Position numbers and translations under genes: made by a program. Shown in pieces: positions 53,843 through 63,011 of a DNA stretch of 64,000 bases. The notes under the pieces were generated by a model. The model was not told the DNA's origin, ran no database searches, and worked only from the letters and a program-made list of their open reading frames with translations. The stretch is taken from the NCBI RefSeq assembly GCF_004341395.1, contig NZ_SLXT01000009.1, positions 47,596 through 111,595 on the forward strand. The letters are read 5' to 3'. This stretch comes from Heliophilum fasciatum. Lineage in GTDB: Bacteria; Bacillota; Desulfitobacteriia; Heliobacteriales; Heliobacteriaceae. Position 1 is the first letter of the stretch. Each line of letters begins with the position of its first letter.

Positions 53843-54871
53843 ATGAAAAAAGTGTTCTTTTGTTTGATTTTTATTATCCTGTTGCTCGGGGCACCGCCTT
53901 GTTTTGCCCAAGAAGCGCAGATCGCTACGCTTTCTGCCGAGGTAAAGGATCTTCGGGTGACGATCAAGGGGTCGGTCAATATTCCGCAGTCGAGGCAGAT
54001 CACCCTAAAGGTTATTGATCCACAAGGGAAACTGAATCATCTTAATCAATTTGGCTGTCAGAACGATGGAACCTTCCAGTACAGCTACAAACTGACGAGT
54101 CCCAGCCAAGGGGCTTATCAAGTGTTTGCAGGCGGTACCGGCATCCGTACGCTGAAAACAACGACAATGAGCTACAGCGCAGATAGCGGTGATAGCGGCG
54201 GCGATGGTGGTGGTGGTGGCGGTGATGAACAAGGTGGAACTCAAACCGGCATCATTAAAGGCGTAACGATTACTCCTTTATCCCATGTGGCAGGCCTAGC
54301 CCAGGAGATCACTGTTACCGTAACGACGGAAAACATACTCGATGGGACGGTGGTAAAAGCAGAACTTGTTACCGCGCAGGGCGATTCATTAATCCCGGCG
54401 GTAACGGCTGTGGATGCGGTTGTTTTGAATTCGACGATCATTAGATTAACGATACCTGATACCGTTGCAGAAGGTGAATACAAAATCAAGGTAACTGCCG
54501 ATGACGCTGTTAACACACAGAGTGCCTATACGATCAGTGCACCGGTTGATGAATGCTTTATCGCCACGGCCGCTTATGGAACCAAGTACGATCCGGCCGT
54601 CGTGATGCTGCGGCAGTTCCGCGATCAATGGTTATTGACGAATGAGGCTGGGAAAGCCTTTGTGCAATATTATTATCAAAATTCACCGCCGATCGCACGT
54701 TTTATCGCCAACCAAGAAGGATTAAAAACATTGATTCGCTTCGCTCTGATACCGGCCATTGCCGTGGCCTACGCACTCATGCATCCTTGGGTTGTTGTGG
54801 CAGTATCACTATTAGTGGCGTCGATTTATGTTTATTACCGCAGAAGCAAAAGCACAATTTCTGTAGGATAA
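53843..54871 (+). CDS. exported protein with CFI-box C-terminal domain
   Basis: 342 residues. A signal peptide (about 1-23, 'VFFCLIFIILLLGAPPCFA') is followed by a beta-rich domain (about 25-110), a Gly/Asp/Ser linker and a second beta domain (about 130-230). From about residue 236 comes the CFI-box C-terminal module: 'DECFIATAAYGTKYDPAVVM', 'LRQFRDQWLLTNEAGKAFVQ', 'YYYQNSPPIARFIANQEGLK', then two hydrophobic segments and a short basic end (YYRRSK). This matches the CFI-box-CTERM type, which looks like a sorting or membrane-anchoring module. ATG 53843 has AAGGAG. It shares the module with the protein at 55609-57327. Function of the N-terminal part is unknown. Confidence 0.8.
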   Translation: MKKVFFCLIFIILLLGAPPCFAQEAQIATLSAEVKDLRVTIKGSVNIPQSRQITLKVIDPQGKLNHLNQFGCQNDGTFQYSYKLTSPSQGAYQVFAGGTGIRTLKTTTMSYSADSGDSGGDGGGGGGDEQGGTQTGIIKGVTITPLSHVAGLAQEITVTVTTENILDGTVVKAELVTAQGDSLIPAVTAVDAVVLNSTIIRLTIPDTVAEGEYKIKVTADDAVNTQSAYTISAPVDECFIATAAYGTKYDPAVVMLRQFRDQWLLTNEAGKAFVQYYYQNSPPIARFIANQEGLKTLIRFALIPAIAVAYALMHPWVVVAVSLLVASIYVYYRRSKSTISVG

Positions 54872-54918
54872 AGAGTGAACAACAACAGAGTAAAATCGAT
54901 AAAAGGGGAGAACTGCCG

Positions 54919-55278
54919 ATGATGCTGAAAAAGACAAGTCGTCGATCGCTGTGGTTGCTAGCCATCACGGTGGGACTTTGGTGCTTGTCCGGGTTGAGCA
55001 TAGTCGTTGCTGAAGCCGCAGAACAGCAATGGAAGGACTTCTGGAATACCTGGCGGCACCGTATGATCTGGCCCGTCGATACACCGGAAAGCGGGCCTTA
55101 TGCCTATTTGCGCTGGCAACAGCGTGGCATCACTACGCCGTGGATTCAAGAATTCCGGCAAGTGATCATCGAATTCGGCAATGAAGCGCTTTTTGCCGCC
55201 CAAGCAAAGAACCGCGATGAGATGGCTGCCAAGGGATATACCTATGATTTAACAGCAGTTTGTTTCCTTCATCAATAA
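54919..55278 (+). pseudogene. N-terminal fragment of a broken exported LamG-type gene
   Basis: 119 residues, ATG 54919 after GGGGAG. There is a signal peptide (about residues 8-34, 'LWLLAITVGLWCLSGLSIVV'), then a Trp-rich stretch ('QQWKDFWNTWRHRMIWP') that ends abruptly at 55278. The LamG C-terminal half starts in another frame at about 55253. Only the two pieces together could give a secreted LamG protein, and the start of the LamG domain seems lost. I read it as a gene damaged by frameshift and probably deletion, but the N-terminal piece could be a short secreted protein. Confidence 0.5.
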
Positions 55279-55552
55279 AGCGTATTTGCACTTACCTACG
55301 GTGGTCTTCCCGGAAAATCAATGGGTTCACCTGGTTACAGTATTTGATGGAAGTAACCTTTGTGTGTATGTAAACGGTGAATTCGTCGGGACAAAGCATA
55401 CCGGTATCCAGTCTTTTACGACGACGGAAGACTTGGTGCTGGGAGCGATTAAAGACACCTGGGTCAAACCGATGAAAGGGAAGATGGATGAAGTGCGCAT
55501 CTATCGACGGGCATTGACGATCGATGAGATTCGACGTTTAGGGATGAAGTAA
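55253..55552 (+). pseudogene. C-terminal LamG/concanavalin-like fragment
   Basis: The frame opens at 55253 after a TAA, and a TTG at 55286 is the first start. 'NQWVHLVTVFDGSNLCVYVN', 'GEFVGTKHTG' and 'MDEVRIYRRALTIDEIRRLG' are the second half of a LamG sandwich, which normally has about 150 residues. No ribosome site is visible. It is out of frame with the signal-peptide fragment just upstream. Confidence 0.6.
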
Positions 55553-55608
55553 GGTAGCCTGGAAAAAGAGGAGCCATAAGATTAAGGAAAGTAGGGGTGA
55601 GGCTGCCT

Positions 55609-57327
55609 TTGAAAAAAATACTTCCCCATATCCATCTTTTAATCTTTTTGTTATTGCCATTTTATTTGTCAACAATGAGCCCCGTTTGGGCAAGTAGTAC
55701 TGGAAAGAGTCAAATAAGCAGTGACTGTTCCTATCTGTTTCCTGAAGTTTTCTCGGGCAACGCGGATACAATTCCCCATATGAGCTTTTATGTAATGGAC
55801 AAAGATTATAAGCCGATCACTGGAATCGTGGTTGATCAAATTGAGATCAAGCAACAGGGAGCGCTGATCTTATCAGCTACAAAAGTAAAATCATACAGTC
55901 GTTCAGGTTGGTATTATTCAGAGAATATTAATTTACAAACAAAATTTAGCAACAACAATGGGAATAACAAGGTTGATATTGTTTTTTATCAAGATGGGAC
56001 GGAAGTAGCAAGACTCCTTGACTTTACGATCCCCTGTTATGATCAGACCGTCATCTCGTCAGTTCGCCCGACGATATTGGGGACGGAAAGAAATGAATTT
56101 CCCCTGGATGTGACCATATTAAACGCCAGCGATAATGCCACGGTTGATGCCTATTACACGGATACGTTTGGGAATAAGGTTGCCACACTCGTAGCAGAGA
56201 ATCATAATGTCCGAAGCCATGACAGTGCCGCGAAAGAGTTACATGTTCGATTAAAAATGCTCAAAGGAGCCTTATTCGATAAAAGCAAGGCTACGACCTA
56301 TTCCGCGCATATCCTTGTCAATGGCATGGAAGCGACGTACCGTGGAGCCCACGCCAGTCCCCTGCAAGTGTACGATCAGCCGTTGGTCACGAAATGGTAT
56401 GTTATGGAGAACCCGCCCTATCGTTATCGCATTGAAGGTATAAATCTTATGAAGGCCAGCCCCTTTACCCTCAAACTAAAACAAAAAGGTGAAGTCATTG
56501 GTGAGGTAACCGGGATCAATGCCAAATTTAATGCCGACACCTATTGTGTATACATTGATGAGGATATTACGAGTAAGATCAAAGATCCGAATACCGAACT
56601 GGAAACAACCTTATATTCCAATGGTGTCGCATACGAAACGATTACATTTTTAGACAAATCCGATTCTTCTGACGGGGGCGGCAATGCCAATGATATAACG
56701 AAGACGGATTTACTTTCCTTAGCCATGAGTGACGGGATGTTGACGCCGGCATTTACGCCCGACATTACATCGTATCGTGCAACAGTAGATGACAGCGTGG
56801 ACAGCATTATCGTCACACCGACGCTCGTTGACAGCAAATTGGGAACGATTACAGTCAACAACATTCCTGTGGCCAGCGGGCAGGCATCCGGTGCAATCGA
56901 ATTACTTCCCGGCGATAACCTGATTACCATCGTCGTTACTGCCCCGGATCAAAGCAAAAAAACCTACACCATCAACATAACAAAGGATATTATTCTTGAC
57001 GAGTGCTTCATCGCCACAGCATCGTTTGGCTCCAAGTTCGACCCGGCCGTTCTTCTGCTCCGCCAATTCCGCGATGCCTATCTCCTCACCAACTCGCCGG
57101 GAAAAGCCTTTGTAAACTTCTATTATCGGCATTCGCCGCCGATTGCCCAATTCATCGCCGGTAACGAGCCCCTGAAGTCAGCGGTCCGTATGCTTCTGAT
57201 CCCTTTTGTGATAATGGCGCACCTCTTACTTCATCCGCTTGGACTTGTGACCGGTAGCGTTGTACTTTTCGGAGCAGCAGGGTTTTACCGCAAGAAGCGT
57301 TTGACCTTTTCAAATCAAAAATTATAA
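55609..57327 (+). CDS. exported protein with cadherin-like beta sandwich and CFI-box C-terminus
   Basis: About 572 residues. A signal peptide (about 1-28, 'HIHLLIFLLLPFYLSTMS') precedes a large beta-rich domain. A Gly/Asp/Ser linker leads to a cadherin-like sandwich (about 364-459: 'LLSLAMSDGMLTPAFTPDIT', 'SYRATVDDSVDSIIVTPTL', 'NLITIVVTAPDQSKKTYTIN'). The CFI-box module follows from about 464 ('DECFIATASFGSKFDPAVLL', 'LRQFRDAYLLTNSPGKAFVN'), with hydrophobic segments and a KKRLTF end. TTG 55609 has GGGGTGA at about 8 nt; GTG 55597 is an alternative. It is likely surface-located, with adhesive or structural role. Confidence 0.8.
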   Translation: MKKILPHIHLLIFLLLPFYLSTMSPVWASSTGKSQISSDCSYLFPEVFSGNADTIPHMSFYVMDKDYKPITGIVVDQIEIKQQGALILSATKVKSYSRSGWYYSENINLQTKFSNNNGNNKVDIVFYQDGTEVARLLDFTIPCYDQTVISSVRPTILGTERNEFPLDVTILNASDNATVDAYYTDTFGNKVATLVAENHNVRSHDSAAKELHVRLKMLKGALFDKSKATTYSAHILVNGMEATYRGAHASPLQVYDQPLVTKWYVMENPPYRYRIEGINLMKASPFTLKLKQKGEVIGEVTGINAKFNADTYCVYIDEDITSKIKDPNTELETTLYSNGVAYETITFLDKSDSSDGGGNANDITKTDLLSLAMSDGMLTPAFTPDITSYRATVDDSVDSIIVTPTLVDSKLGTITVNNIPVASGQASGAIELLPGDNLITIVVTAPDQSKKTYTINITKDIILDECFIATASFGSKFDPAVLLLRQFRDAYLLTNSPGKAFVNFYYRHSPPIAQFIAGNEPLKSAVRMLLIPFVIMAHLLLHPLGLVTGSVVLFGAAGFYRKKRLTFSNQKL

Positions 57328-57393
57328 AAACAAGACCGATGAATGCTCCTCTTTCAGGACGGGACAAAGTTCAAAAATAAGGGGGCGATTTTG

Positions 57394-60300
57394 ATGGACC
57401 CGATGAAGAGGCGCTGGCTTTGTTTGATGCTGGCGATCCTTTTTTCTGTATTCAATCTGCCCATACGTTACCCGGCAGAACCGGTAGGTTGCGCGAACGC
57501 CCAAGTGAGACAAGCAGACCCAGTAAGCCTATCCTCCGATCCCACTGCATCTGCGCTGCAATCTTCAGTGCCCCCCACCATGCCGCAAGGAGAGCTCATC
57601 GCGTACTACCCCTTAGACGGCAACTTCAATGATGCCTCCGGCAACGGCTATCACCTCACGCCGCTGATGACCGATCCGCCCTTCAGTACGGAGTATCAAA
57701 TTCGTGAATCGAACCGTTGCTTTGGTCCCGTCGCTGACGGCCGCCTCCATGGGGCAGCGTCTGACCGGTTGCCGGCCGATGTAAGCAAGAGCTTGACGGT
57801 GGCCGGATTTGCCCGCAAAGTCAACAGCAGCAACCAGATCTTTGGCACGATCTTTGGCTTTTCCTCCGAAAACTGGACGGAATCGACGATCGGCTTGAAA
57901 ACAAGCTGGGGTATGGTAACGGCATCGAGCGGTGATATCCGTACGGGCATCCAACTTGGGCGATGTTTGGACACCGATGCATGGTACCATCTGGCCCTGG
58001 TTGTTGATCCCGTGGACCCAACAACCAACACACAAACCTACCGGGCCTACATTAACGGCGAATTAAAAGAGGTAAAAGCGTATCAAAAATATGGTCCCGT
58101 TGACGCTTTTTATATCAGTGCGATCGAAGGTGCTTCGAACTACATTAATTTTTATGTCGATGAAGTTTATGTCTACGGTCGAGCCCTGGCACCTACAGAA
58201 ATCCAAAACTTGGCCGTCATCAACAATCCCAACGGTCCGCCACCGCCCAACAGCGGCATTCGTGCCCGGAAAATTCCGAAGGACCTGACCGTGCAAGGAA
58301 AACTGCGCATTTACCCCATCACCAACGAATGGATCTGCGTGACCGGTGATTACAACGATTTTTTACGAGAACGGTTTCACGATGAGTTCGGTGATTATCT
58401 CAGCTACATCGACAAGCTCTATGTCAAAGATGCCGCCTCCGTAAACAATTGGACCGTCTATAAGCCCTACTTATCGTGTTTACAGGAAATCTTGTTTGCC
58501 TATCGACCGCAGATCAAAAAGAATTTTGAAGATCCCGCTTTTTTTACCGTACAGGAATTGAGCGGCGACGGATCGGGCAATGCCGGTGACAGCGCGGCCC
58601 GACCGCAAGCGTTGTTTGCCTATCAGCCCAAGAATCCCAACAATGGCGAAGAAGCGGCATTTTTTCGGTTTAGAGAATTGCCCGGTAGCGGGACAAGCGC
58701 AACACCGGAAGAGAATCCGGTGGCGATTGTGAACCAGGGCTATTGGCTCCAAGCGATCGGCCGCTTTCCCTATTACACCCAGACTGCACGATACACGGTG
58801 CATAACTGGGGCAATACCAACGGCGAATTGATCCACTACGCGTTCATCAAGCTGGAGAAGCCGCTTGTAGAAGGCAAAACGTACCGGATAAACACCAAAA
58901 ATAATGAACAAGCAACGTTTCAATACCGCGAGCAAGACTTGATCTCACGGGCCATCAAAGTTAACCAAGTGGGCTACATGCCTGATGCCGGCAAAAAATA
59001 TGCCTATCTGGGGTTATGGATGGGCACGGCCGGCGCTTTGGAACTGCCGGCGTTGGTGGGGCAGCCTTTTTATCTGATCAGCAACGGGACCGGCACGATC
59101 AAATACACCGGCACGGTGCAGCCGCGCTTTACGGCCGACAATCCCGTGCAGGACAACTTTTTCCCCGACCAGGTGCCCCTGACCGGGGAAAAAGTCTACC
59201 AGCTTGACTTCTCTGATTTTAAAGAACCTGGCCATTACTACATCTACGTTCCCGGCGTCGGCCGGTCCTGGGATTTTCGCATCAATGACGATGTCATGGG
59301 CGAAGCTTTTTATCTTCATGCCAAAGGCTTGTACCACCAGCGTTCCGGCACCGACAAGGTAGCACCTTATACGAACTGGACGGTCGATGAACCGGACTAT
59401 CATCGGTTGACCTATAAGGCCAACTTTATCGCCTACCATACCGATCAGGCTTATCCGGCGCGCACCGATCAATACGGTTTTCGCAATGAAAAAGGCGAAC
59501 CGATTGAAAAACCGATCACCCCGTTTACGGTGATCAGTGAATCAGCGACGAACGAACTGGTTGAAGGCGTCTGGGGCGGATGGCGCGATGCGGCCGACGG
59601 TGATCGACGACCGCACCATTTTGGCATCGTACAAAGTTTGCTGACGGCGTACTTGATGTTTCCGGAAAAGTTTACGGATGGGCAACTGAATATCCCGGAA
59701 AGTGGCAACGGCATTCCTGATATTATCGACGAAGCTACCTGGGGCGTAGACGTATGGCGCCGGGCGCAAAATGAAAAAGGCGGCGTTGGCTGCTGGATTG
59801 AAGCGGAGTCCCATCAAAACAAGCAGTGGTATCTGGCCCAGCCGACAAAGATCAGCACCATGCAGTATGCAGCCCATGCGGCGCTGCTGGCGCGGGTGTA
59901 TCGTATGGTCTATGAGCGTGATCCCCGGTTGACGGAAGCGCTGGCGCAGTCCCGGCTTTTTTACGCATCGGCGAAAAAAGCCTATGAATATGCATTGAAC
60001 CCGGAGAATGTACTCACTTTTTCTTGGAATCACAAAAAAGACGACGGCACCATGGCCGTCTATAGCTACATCGAACCGCCCGATGAAGTGGAACCGGGCT
60101 ATATCTTCAAAGCGGCCCTCAACTTATATTATCTCGCTCAGGATCAAGCAGAAAAAGCCGTCTATCTGCAAGCACTTAACGCCAACGAAGCGGGCTTTAC
60201 GAATGAAGTTCTGCAAATGCACTGGCGCTTGAGCCCCTACACTTTTTTTGAAATCGTGCTCAGTAAGGATGAGGGAGACCCCTTTGCGGCATGGGTGCAA

Positions 60301-61038
60301 TATTATCGCGATCGCATTTTGAAGAACAATCTTCCTGCCACCGCGCTCGGCTTACTGGAGCAGCAAGAAAAGGATCCCTATCGCTTCACCAACCGGTTTA
60401 CCCCGTCGGTGCCGGCACGCTGGGGACTCAGCAATGCCTATCGCTACGGGCAGCCCTTGCTCATCGCTTACTATTTAACGAAAGATACAGATAAGCAGGC
60501 GGCGGAAAAATACCGCAATGCCGCATTGAATCTTGTGGATTTTCAAAATGGCGCTAACTCTATGGGGAAATCGTGGACCACATCGCTTGGCCATGTGTAT
60601 CCGCTGCGCATTCAACATCATGATGCGTTGCCCGATAACGGCTATTATGAGCCGGTACCGGGCATCAGTATCTACGGCATCATCGGGGATACGCCCATAA
60701 ACGGCAAATTCAGTTATGTGCAATCCATCAGCTATGGAGGGCAGTATCAATCCATGCTGCCCGATGCATGGTCCGGTGGCAATGATCAACTGAGTTTGTC
60801 AGAGATCAAGCAAATCTTGCTCAGCAAAATGCCCGTCTGGCATCGCTATTGGAACATTGAAGATGCGATCGTCGATTGCAATGAGTTTACGGTTCATGAA
60901 ACGATTGGGCCGAGCATTATTTTTACCGGTGCTTTGTTGCCGGACGGGTGGATGCCCTCGGAAGAGTTAAAGAACCGGAAACCGATGACTACGAAAGAAG
61001 AGATGGAGAAGCATCCGGGGTATGTGTTTATGCCGTAG
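57394..61038 (+). CDS. large exported LamG plus GH9-family glycoside hydrolase
   Basis: About 1214 residues. Signal peptide (about 5-25, 'RWLCLMLAILFSVFNLP'). LamG domain about 65-272 ('GELIAYYPLDGNFNDASGNG', 'AWYHLALVV', 'VDEVYVYGRALAPTEIQ'). A middle region has two similar stretches ('FAYRPQIKKNFEDPAFF' and 'FAYQPKNPNNGEEAAFF'). A CelD_N Ig-like domain starts near 521 ('IKVNQVGYMPDAGKKYAYLG'). The GH9 barrel begins about 710, with the nucleophile-side 'GGWRDAADGDRRPHH' near 727 and the C-terminal acid region 'DCNEFTVHETIGPS' near 1165. GH9 enzymes cut beta-glucans such as cellulose. The DAAD box differs from the classic DAGD, so activity is not certain. ATG 57394 has AAGGGGGC. Confidence 0.85.
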   Translation: MDPMKRRWLCLMLAILFSVFNLPIRYPAEPVGCANAQVRQADPVSLSSDPTASALQSSVPPTMPQGELIAYYPLDGNFNDASGNGYHLTPLMTDPPFSTEYQIRESNRCFGPVADGRLHGAASDRLPADVSKSLTVAGFARKVNSSNQIFGTIFGFSSENWTESTIGLKTSWGMVTASSGDIRTGIQLGRCLDTDAWYHLALVVDPVDPTTNTQTYRAYINGELKEVKAYQKYGPVDAFYISAIEGASNYINFYVDEVYVYGRALAPTEIQNLAVINNPNGPPPPNSGIRARKIPKDLTVQGKLRIYPITNEWICVTGDYNDFLRERFHDEFGDYLSYIDKLYVKDAASVNNWTVYKPYLSCLQEILFAYRPQIKKNFEDPAFFTVQELSGDGSGNAGDSAARPQALFAYQPKNPNNGEEAAFFRFRELPGSGTSATPEENPVAIVNQGYWLQAIGRFPYYTQTARYTVHNWGNTNGELIHYAFIKLEKPLVEGKTYRINTKNNEQATFQYREQDLISRAIKVNQVGYMPDAGKKYAYLGLWMGTAGALELPALVGQPFYLISNGTGTIKYTGTVQPRFTADNPVQDNFFPDQVPLTGEKVYQLDFSDFKEPGHYYIYVPGVGRSWDFRINDDVMGEAFYLHAKGLYHQRSGTDKVAPYTNWTVDEPDYHRLTYKANFIAYHTDQAYPARTDQYGFRNEKGEPIEKPITPFTVISESATNELVEGVWGGWRDAADGDRRPHHFGIVQSLLTAYLMFPEKFTDGQLNIPESGNGIPDIIDEATWGVDVWRRAQNEKGGVGCWIEAESHQNKQWYLAQPTKISTMQYAAHAALLARVYRMVYERDPRLTEALAQSRLFYASAKKAYEYALNPENVLTFSWNHKKDDGTMAVYSYIEPPDEVEPGYIFKAALNLYYLAQDQAEKAVYLQALNANEAGFTNEVLQMHWRLSPYTFFEIVLSKDEGDPFAAWVQYYRDRILKNNLPATALGLLEQQEKDPYRFTNRFTPSVPARWGLSNAYRYGQPLLIAYYLTKDTDKQAAEKYRNAALNLVDFQNGANSMGKSWTTSLGHVYPLRIQHHDALPDNGYYEPVPGISIYGIIGDTPINGKFSYVQSISYGGQYQSMLPDAWSGGNDQLSLSEIKQILLSKMPVWHRYWNIEDAIVDCNEFTVHETIGPSIIFTGALLPDGWMPSEELKNRKPMTTKEEMEKHPGYVFMP

Positions 61039-61058
61039 CAGGGGGGGAGCGCCCTTAC

Positions 61059-61167
61059 TAGTGCCTCATCAGACAACGTTGAACCGGAAATTCTATTTTC
61101 TTTAAACGATAAGATTAAGAGTTTGTATGCTTTTAAAAGCAGGTTAAGGTTGCTTGATGGGGCACTA
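61059..61167. mobile_element. MITE with IS630-type terminal repeats and TA duplication
   Basis: GTGCCTCATCA (61061-61071) and TGATGGGGCAC (61155-61165) are inverted with one mismatch; the similarity extends imperfectly to about 24 bases inward. TA flanks both ends (61059-61060, 61166-61167), the target duplication of the IS630/Tc1 group. The 107-bp core holds no gene. The same right end occurs at 63880-63892 next to an IS630 transposase remnant, so this looks like its non-autonomous derivative. Confidence 0.75.
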
Positions 61168-61938
61168 GGCAGGGCCTGTCGGCAGCCCCTGGTACTGTGC
61201 ATATTTCTTTAATTCGAGGATCCGTTTGGTCATCCGTGGGTGCGTGGAATAGAGCTCCTGCAATAATCCGAACATGGAAGGGACCGATTGTTCTTGGTCG
61301 ATAAAAGACCGGAGATTGGTTTGGCCGGCCAATACGCGACTGCCTAAGCTGAGGCTGACGAGGGCGTTGCAAGCGGCATCGGTATCGCCGGTTAGCACCA
61401 TGGCCACGCGATCGGCACTCAACTCACAAGCCCGGGCGTAGGCGCCACCTAAAAAAGGCACGGTCGTTGCCGGCCATAAAAAGAGGGTTCGCCATATACT
61501 GATATGACCTAAGCGATGGTGAGCCAATTCATGGCTGATGATCATGGTCAGTTCTCCCCAGGCTTTACGGTCAAGTGAGAGATCGACCAAATCACCATAG
61601 AGAATCATGTACCGCCCTGATAATACCCGAATCGCCAGGGCGTTAAGGACACCTTGACCGTTGGCGATAAACACGTCGGGAACGGAAGTTAAACCAAGTT
61701 TGCCGGCGGCGTCATCGACAATCTGCTGGATTTCGGGAAATTGGCTGCGACTGACTTTTACTGCATTTCCGAACAGTTGCGCTTTTAAGTACAGGCCCGT
61801 GATCCAGGAAAAGAGCATCACCGGGATGAGAATCGCCCAGGCGAACCAGATCAGCGTCAACCAAAGCAATCCGCTGATCCCGTAGGCCAGGTACAGGTAG
61901 GCTTCTTCCTTCTCATGACGGAGAGCATTCACGTTCAT
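61165..61938 (-). CDS. M48-family membrane zinc metalloprotease
   Basis: 257 residues on the minus strand. Two N-terminal membrane helices (about 15-55), then 'VPDVFIANGQGVLNALAIRV', the zinc motif 'ELTMIISHELAHHRLGHISI' (HExxH) and the distal 'CELSADRVAMVLTGD' (ExxxD). It resembles HtpX-like proteases that handle misfolded membrane proteins. The stop codon is formed at the edge of the MITE: TA of the target duplication plus the first G of the terminal repeat. The C-terminus may thus be original or cut. ATG 61938 is used; TTG 61941 with GAGG at 8 nt is an alternative. Confidence 0.88.
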   Translation of the reverse strand: MNVNALRHEKEEAYLYLAYGISGLLWLTLIWFAWAILIPVMLFSWITGLYLKAQLFGNAVKVSRSQFPEIQQIVDDAAGKLGLTSVPDVFIANGQGVLNALAIRVLSGRYMILYGDLVDLSLDRKAWGELTMIISHELAHHRLGHISIWRTLFLWPATTVPFLGGAYARACELSADRVAMVLTGDTDAACNALVSLSLGSRVLAGQTNLRSFIDQEQSVPSMFGLLQELYSTHPRMTKRILELKKYAQYQGLPTGPA

Positions 61939-62018
61939 CAAAAGCAGTTCCTCACTTTCTCATTATCGATTGCTGTCATTGACGGCAATGTCATGATTAT
62001 GAGGTGGTGATACTGAAC

Positions 62019-62102
62019 ATGATGGAAGCTCTAACCAGCATCTTTTGGTACGTGGTGAGTATACATTTGGGGGTTACACAGGTGTTTCAGTTGGGAAAGT
62101 AG
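62019..62102 (+). CDS. possible 27-residue hydrophobic peptide
   Basis: A short frame ATG ATG GAA GCT ... TAG with a GAGGTGGTGAT site upstream encodes a mostly hydrophobic peptide ('MMEALTSIFWYVVSIHLG'). It is antisense to the end of the copper-amine-oxidase-like gene. It recalls tiny holin-like peptides in style only. Weak evidence. Confidence 0.2.
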   Translation: MMEALTSIFWYVVSIHLGVTQVFQLGK

Positions 62103-62809
62103 ATCACGGCTTGCGATACGATACCCCTGTCCTGAGAGAAAACTAAGCCATAAACGTTTCCGGATTGAGGTTGATAGACCGTAAAGTACCAGAGCGCGCC
62201 GTTCTCGATTTTGAAGGGCTCACCATAGAGCTCTTTGACTTTCGATATAGGATCGCCGAGGCGGATTCCCCGCCGTGTCATTCCGTCAGGCTTCAGTTCC
62301 AAGTAGGGCATCCCGTATTCTTCCCGCTCGACAAAACTGGGACTGTTCACTTCAATATCATCCCAGGAGAGCAAATGTTCTTCGGTAATCCAGACGGTGG
62401 GACCGAGCAGTTGATCATCATAATAGACATGTTTGCCGAGCCCCAGGGACACCACCCGCAGCGGAACCATGACATAACCGTCCACCTTTTGCGGTGCAAC
62501 ATCCAAAGGCACCGGGGTTCCATTGATCAGTGCTTCCGGTTTACCGATAACCAGTTCGATGGTGTTTTTCTTACCCGTAATCGTTGCCTTTTGCTGCGCA
62601 TCGTCCCAGGTGACAGGCGCCCCGAGTGATTCACTAACTGACCGTAGCGGCACGAACGTCCGGTCTTGGATTAGGCGCGGGGCTATCGGGGTTTGTAAGT
62701 ATTCGCCTTCAACAATGATTTGGATTTCACCGGCCATCGCCGGCACCGCTGAAGCAGTGAGCATCAGGCTTGTCAAAAAGGCAATAAAATAACGGGATAA
62801 GCATTTCAT
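62087..62809 (-). CDS. exported protein with copper amine oxidase N-terminal-like domain
   Basis: 240 residues on the minus strand. Signal peptide (about 1-25, 'FIAFLTSLMLTASAVPAMA'). The domain reads 'IQIIVEGEYLQTPIAPRLIQ', 'DRTFVPLRSVSESLGAPVTW', 'DDAQQKATITGKKNTIELVI', 'GYVMVPLRVVSLGLGKHVYY', two copies of the beta-sheet module (PF07833 type). A C-terminal part has 'RRGIRLGDPISKVKELYGEP' and a beta end. It is wall-associated in many Clostridia; no enzyme activity is implied. ATG 62809 follows AAAGGATG at a long spacing; the frame runs further upstream. Confidence 0.85.
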   Translation of the reverse strand: MKCLSRYFIAFLTSLMLTASAVPAMAGEIQIIVEGEYLQTPIAPRLIQDRTFVPLRSVSESLGAPVTWDDAQQKATITGKKNTIELVIGKPEALINGTPVPLDVAPQKVDGYVMVPLRVVSLGLGKHVYYDDQLLGPTVWITEEHLLSWDDIEVNSPSFVEREEYGMPYLELKPDGMTRRGIRLGDPISKVKELYGEPFKIENGALWYFTVYQPQSGNVYGLVFSQDRGIVSQAVIYFPN

Positions 62810-62971
62810 GCAACCAGCATCCTTTCTGTTGGCTTTCCCTTTGGTAAGCCATATATATCTGCCGGTTGCGTTTTTCGTTACAGGTAATATCAAGAATGTT
62901 TTAAGCGGGGGTTAAACAAAGTGGCAAGGAATAAAATAAGTGGTTATTGTTTTGGCGAGGGAGAAAGCAAC

Positions 62972-63004
62972 GAAAAAAGCGTGTCCCGGTGAGGGGAAGC
63001 ACGC
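62972..63004 (-). terminator. terminator of the minus-strand PD-(D/E)XK-like gene
   Basis: On the minus strand GCGTG-ct-TCCC pairs with GGGA-CACGC and then TTTTTTCG. It lies just after the 63012 stop. Confidence 0.8.
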
Positions 63005-63011
63005 CATCTGC

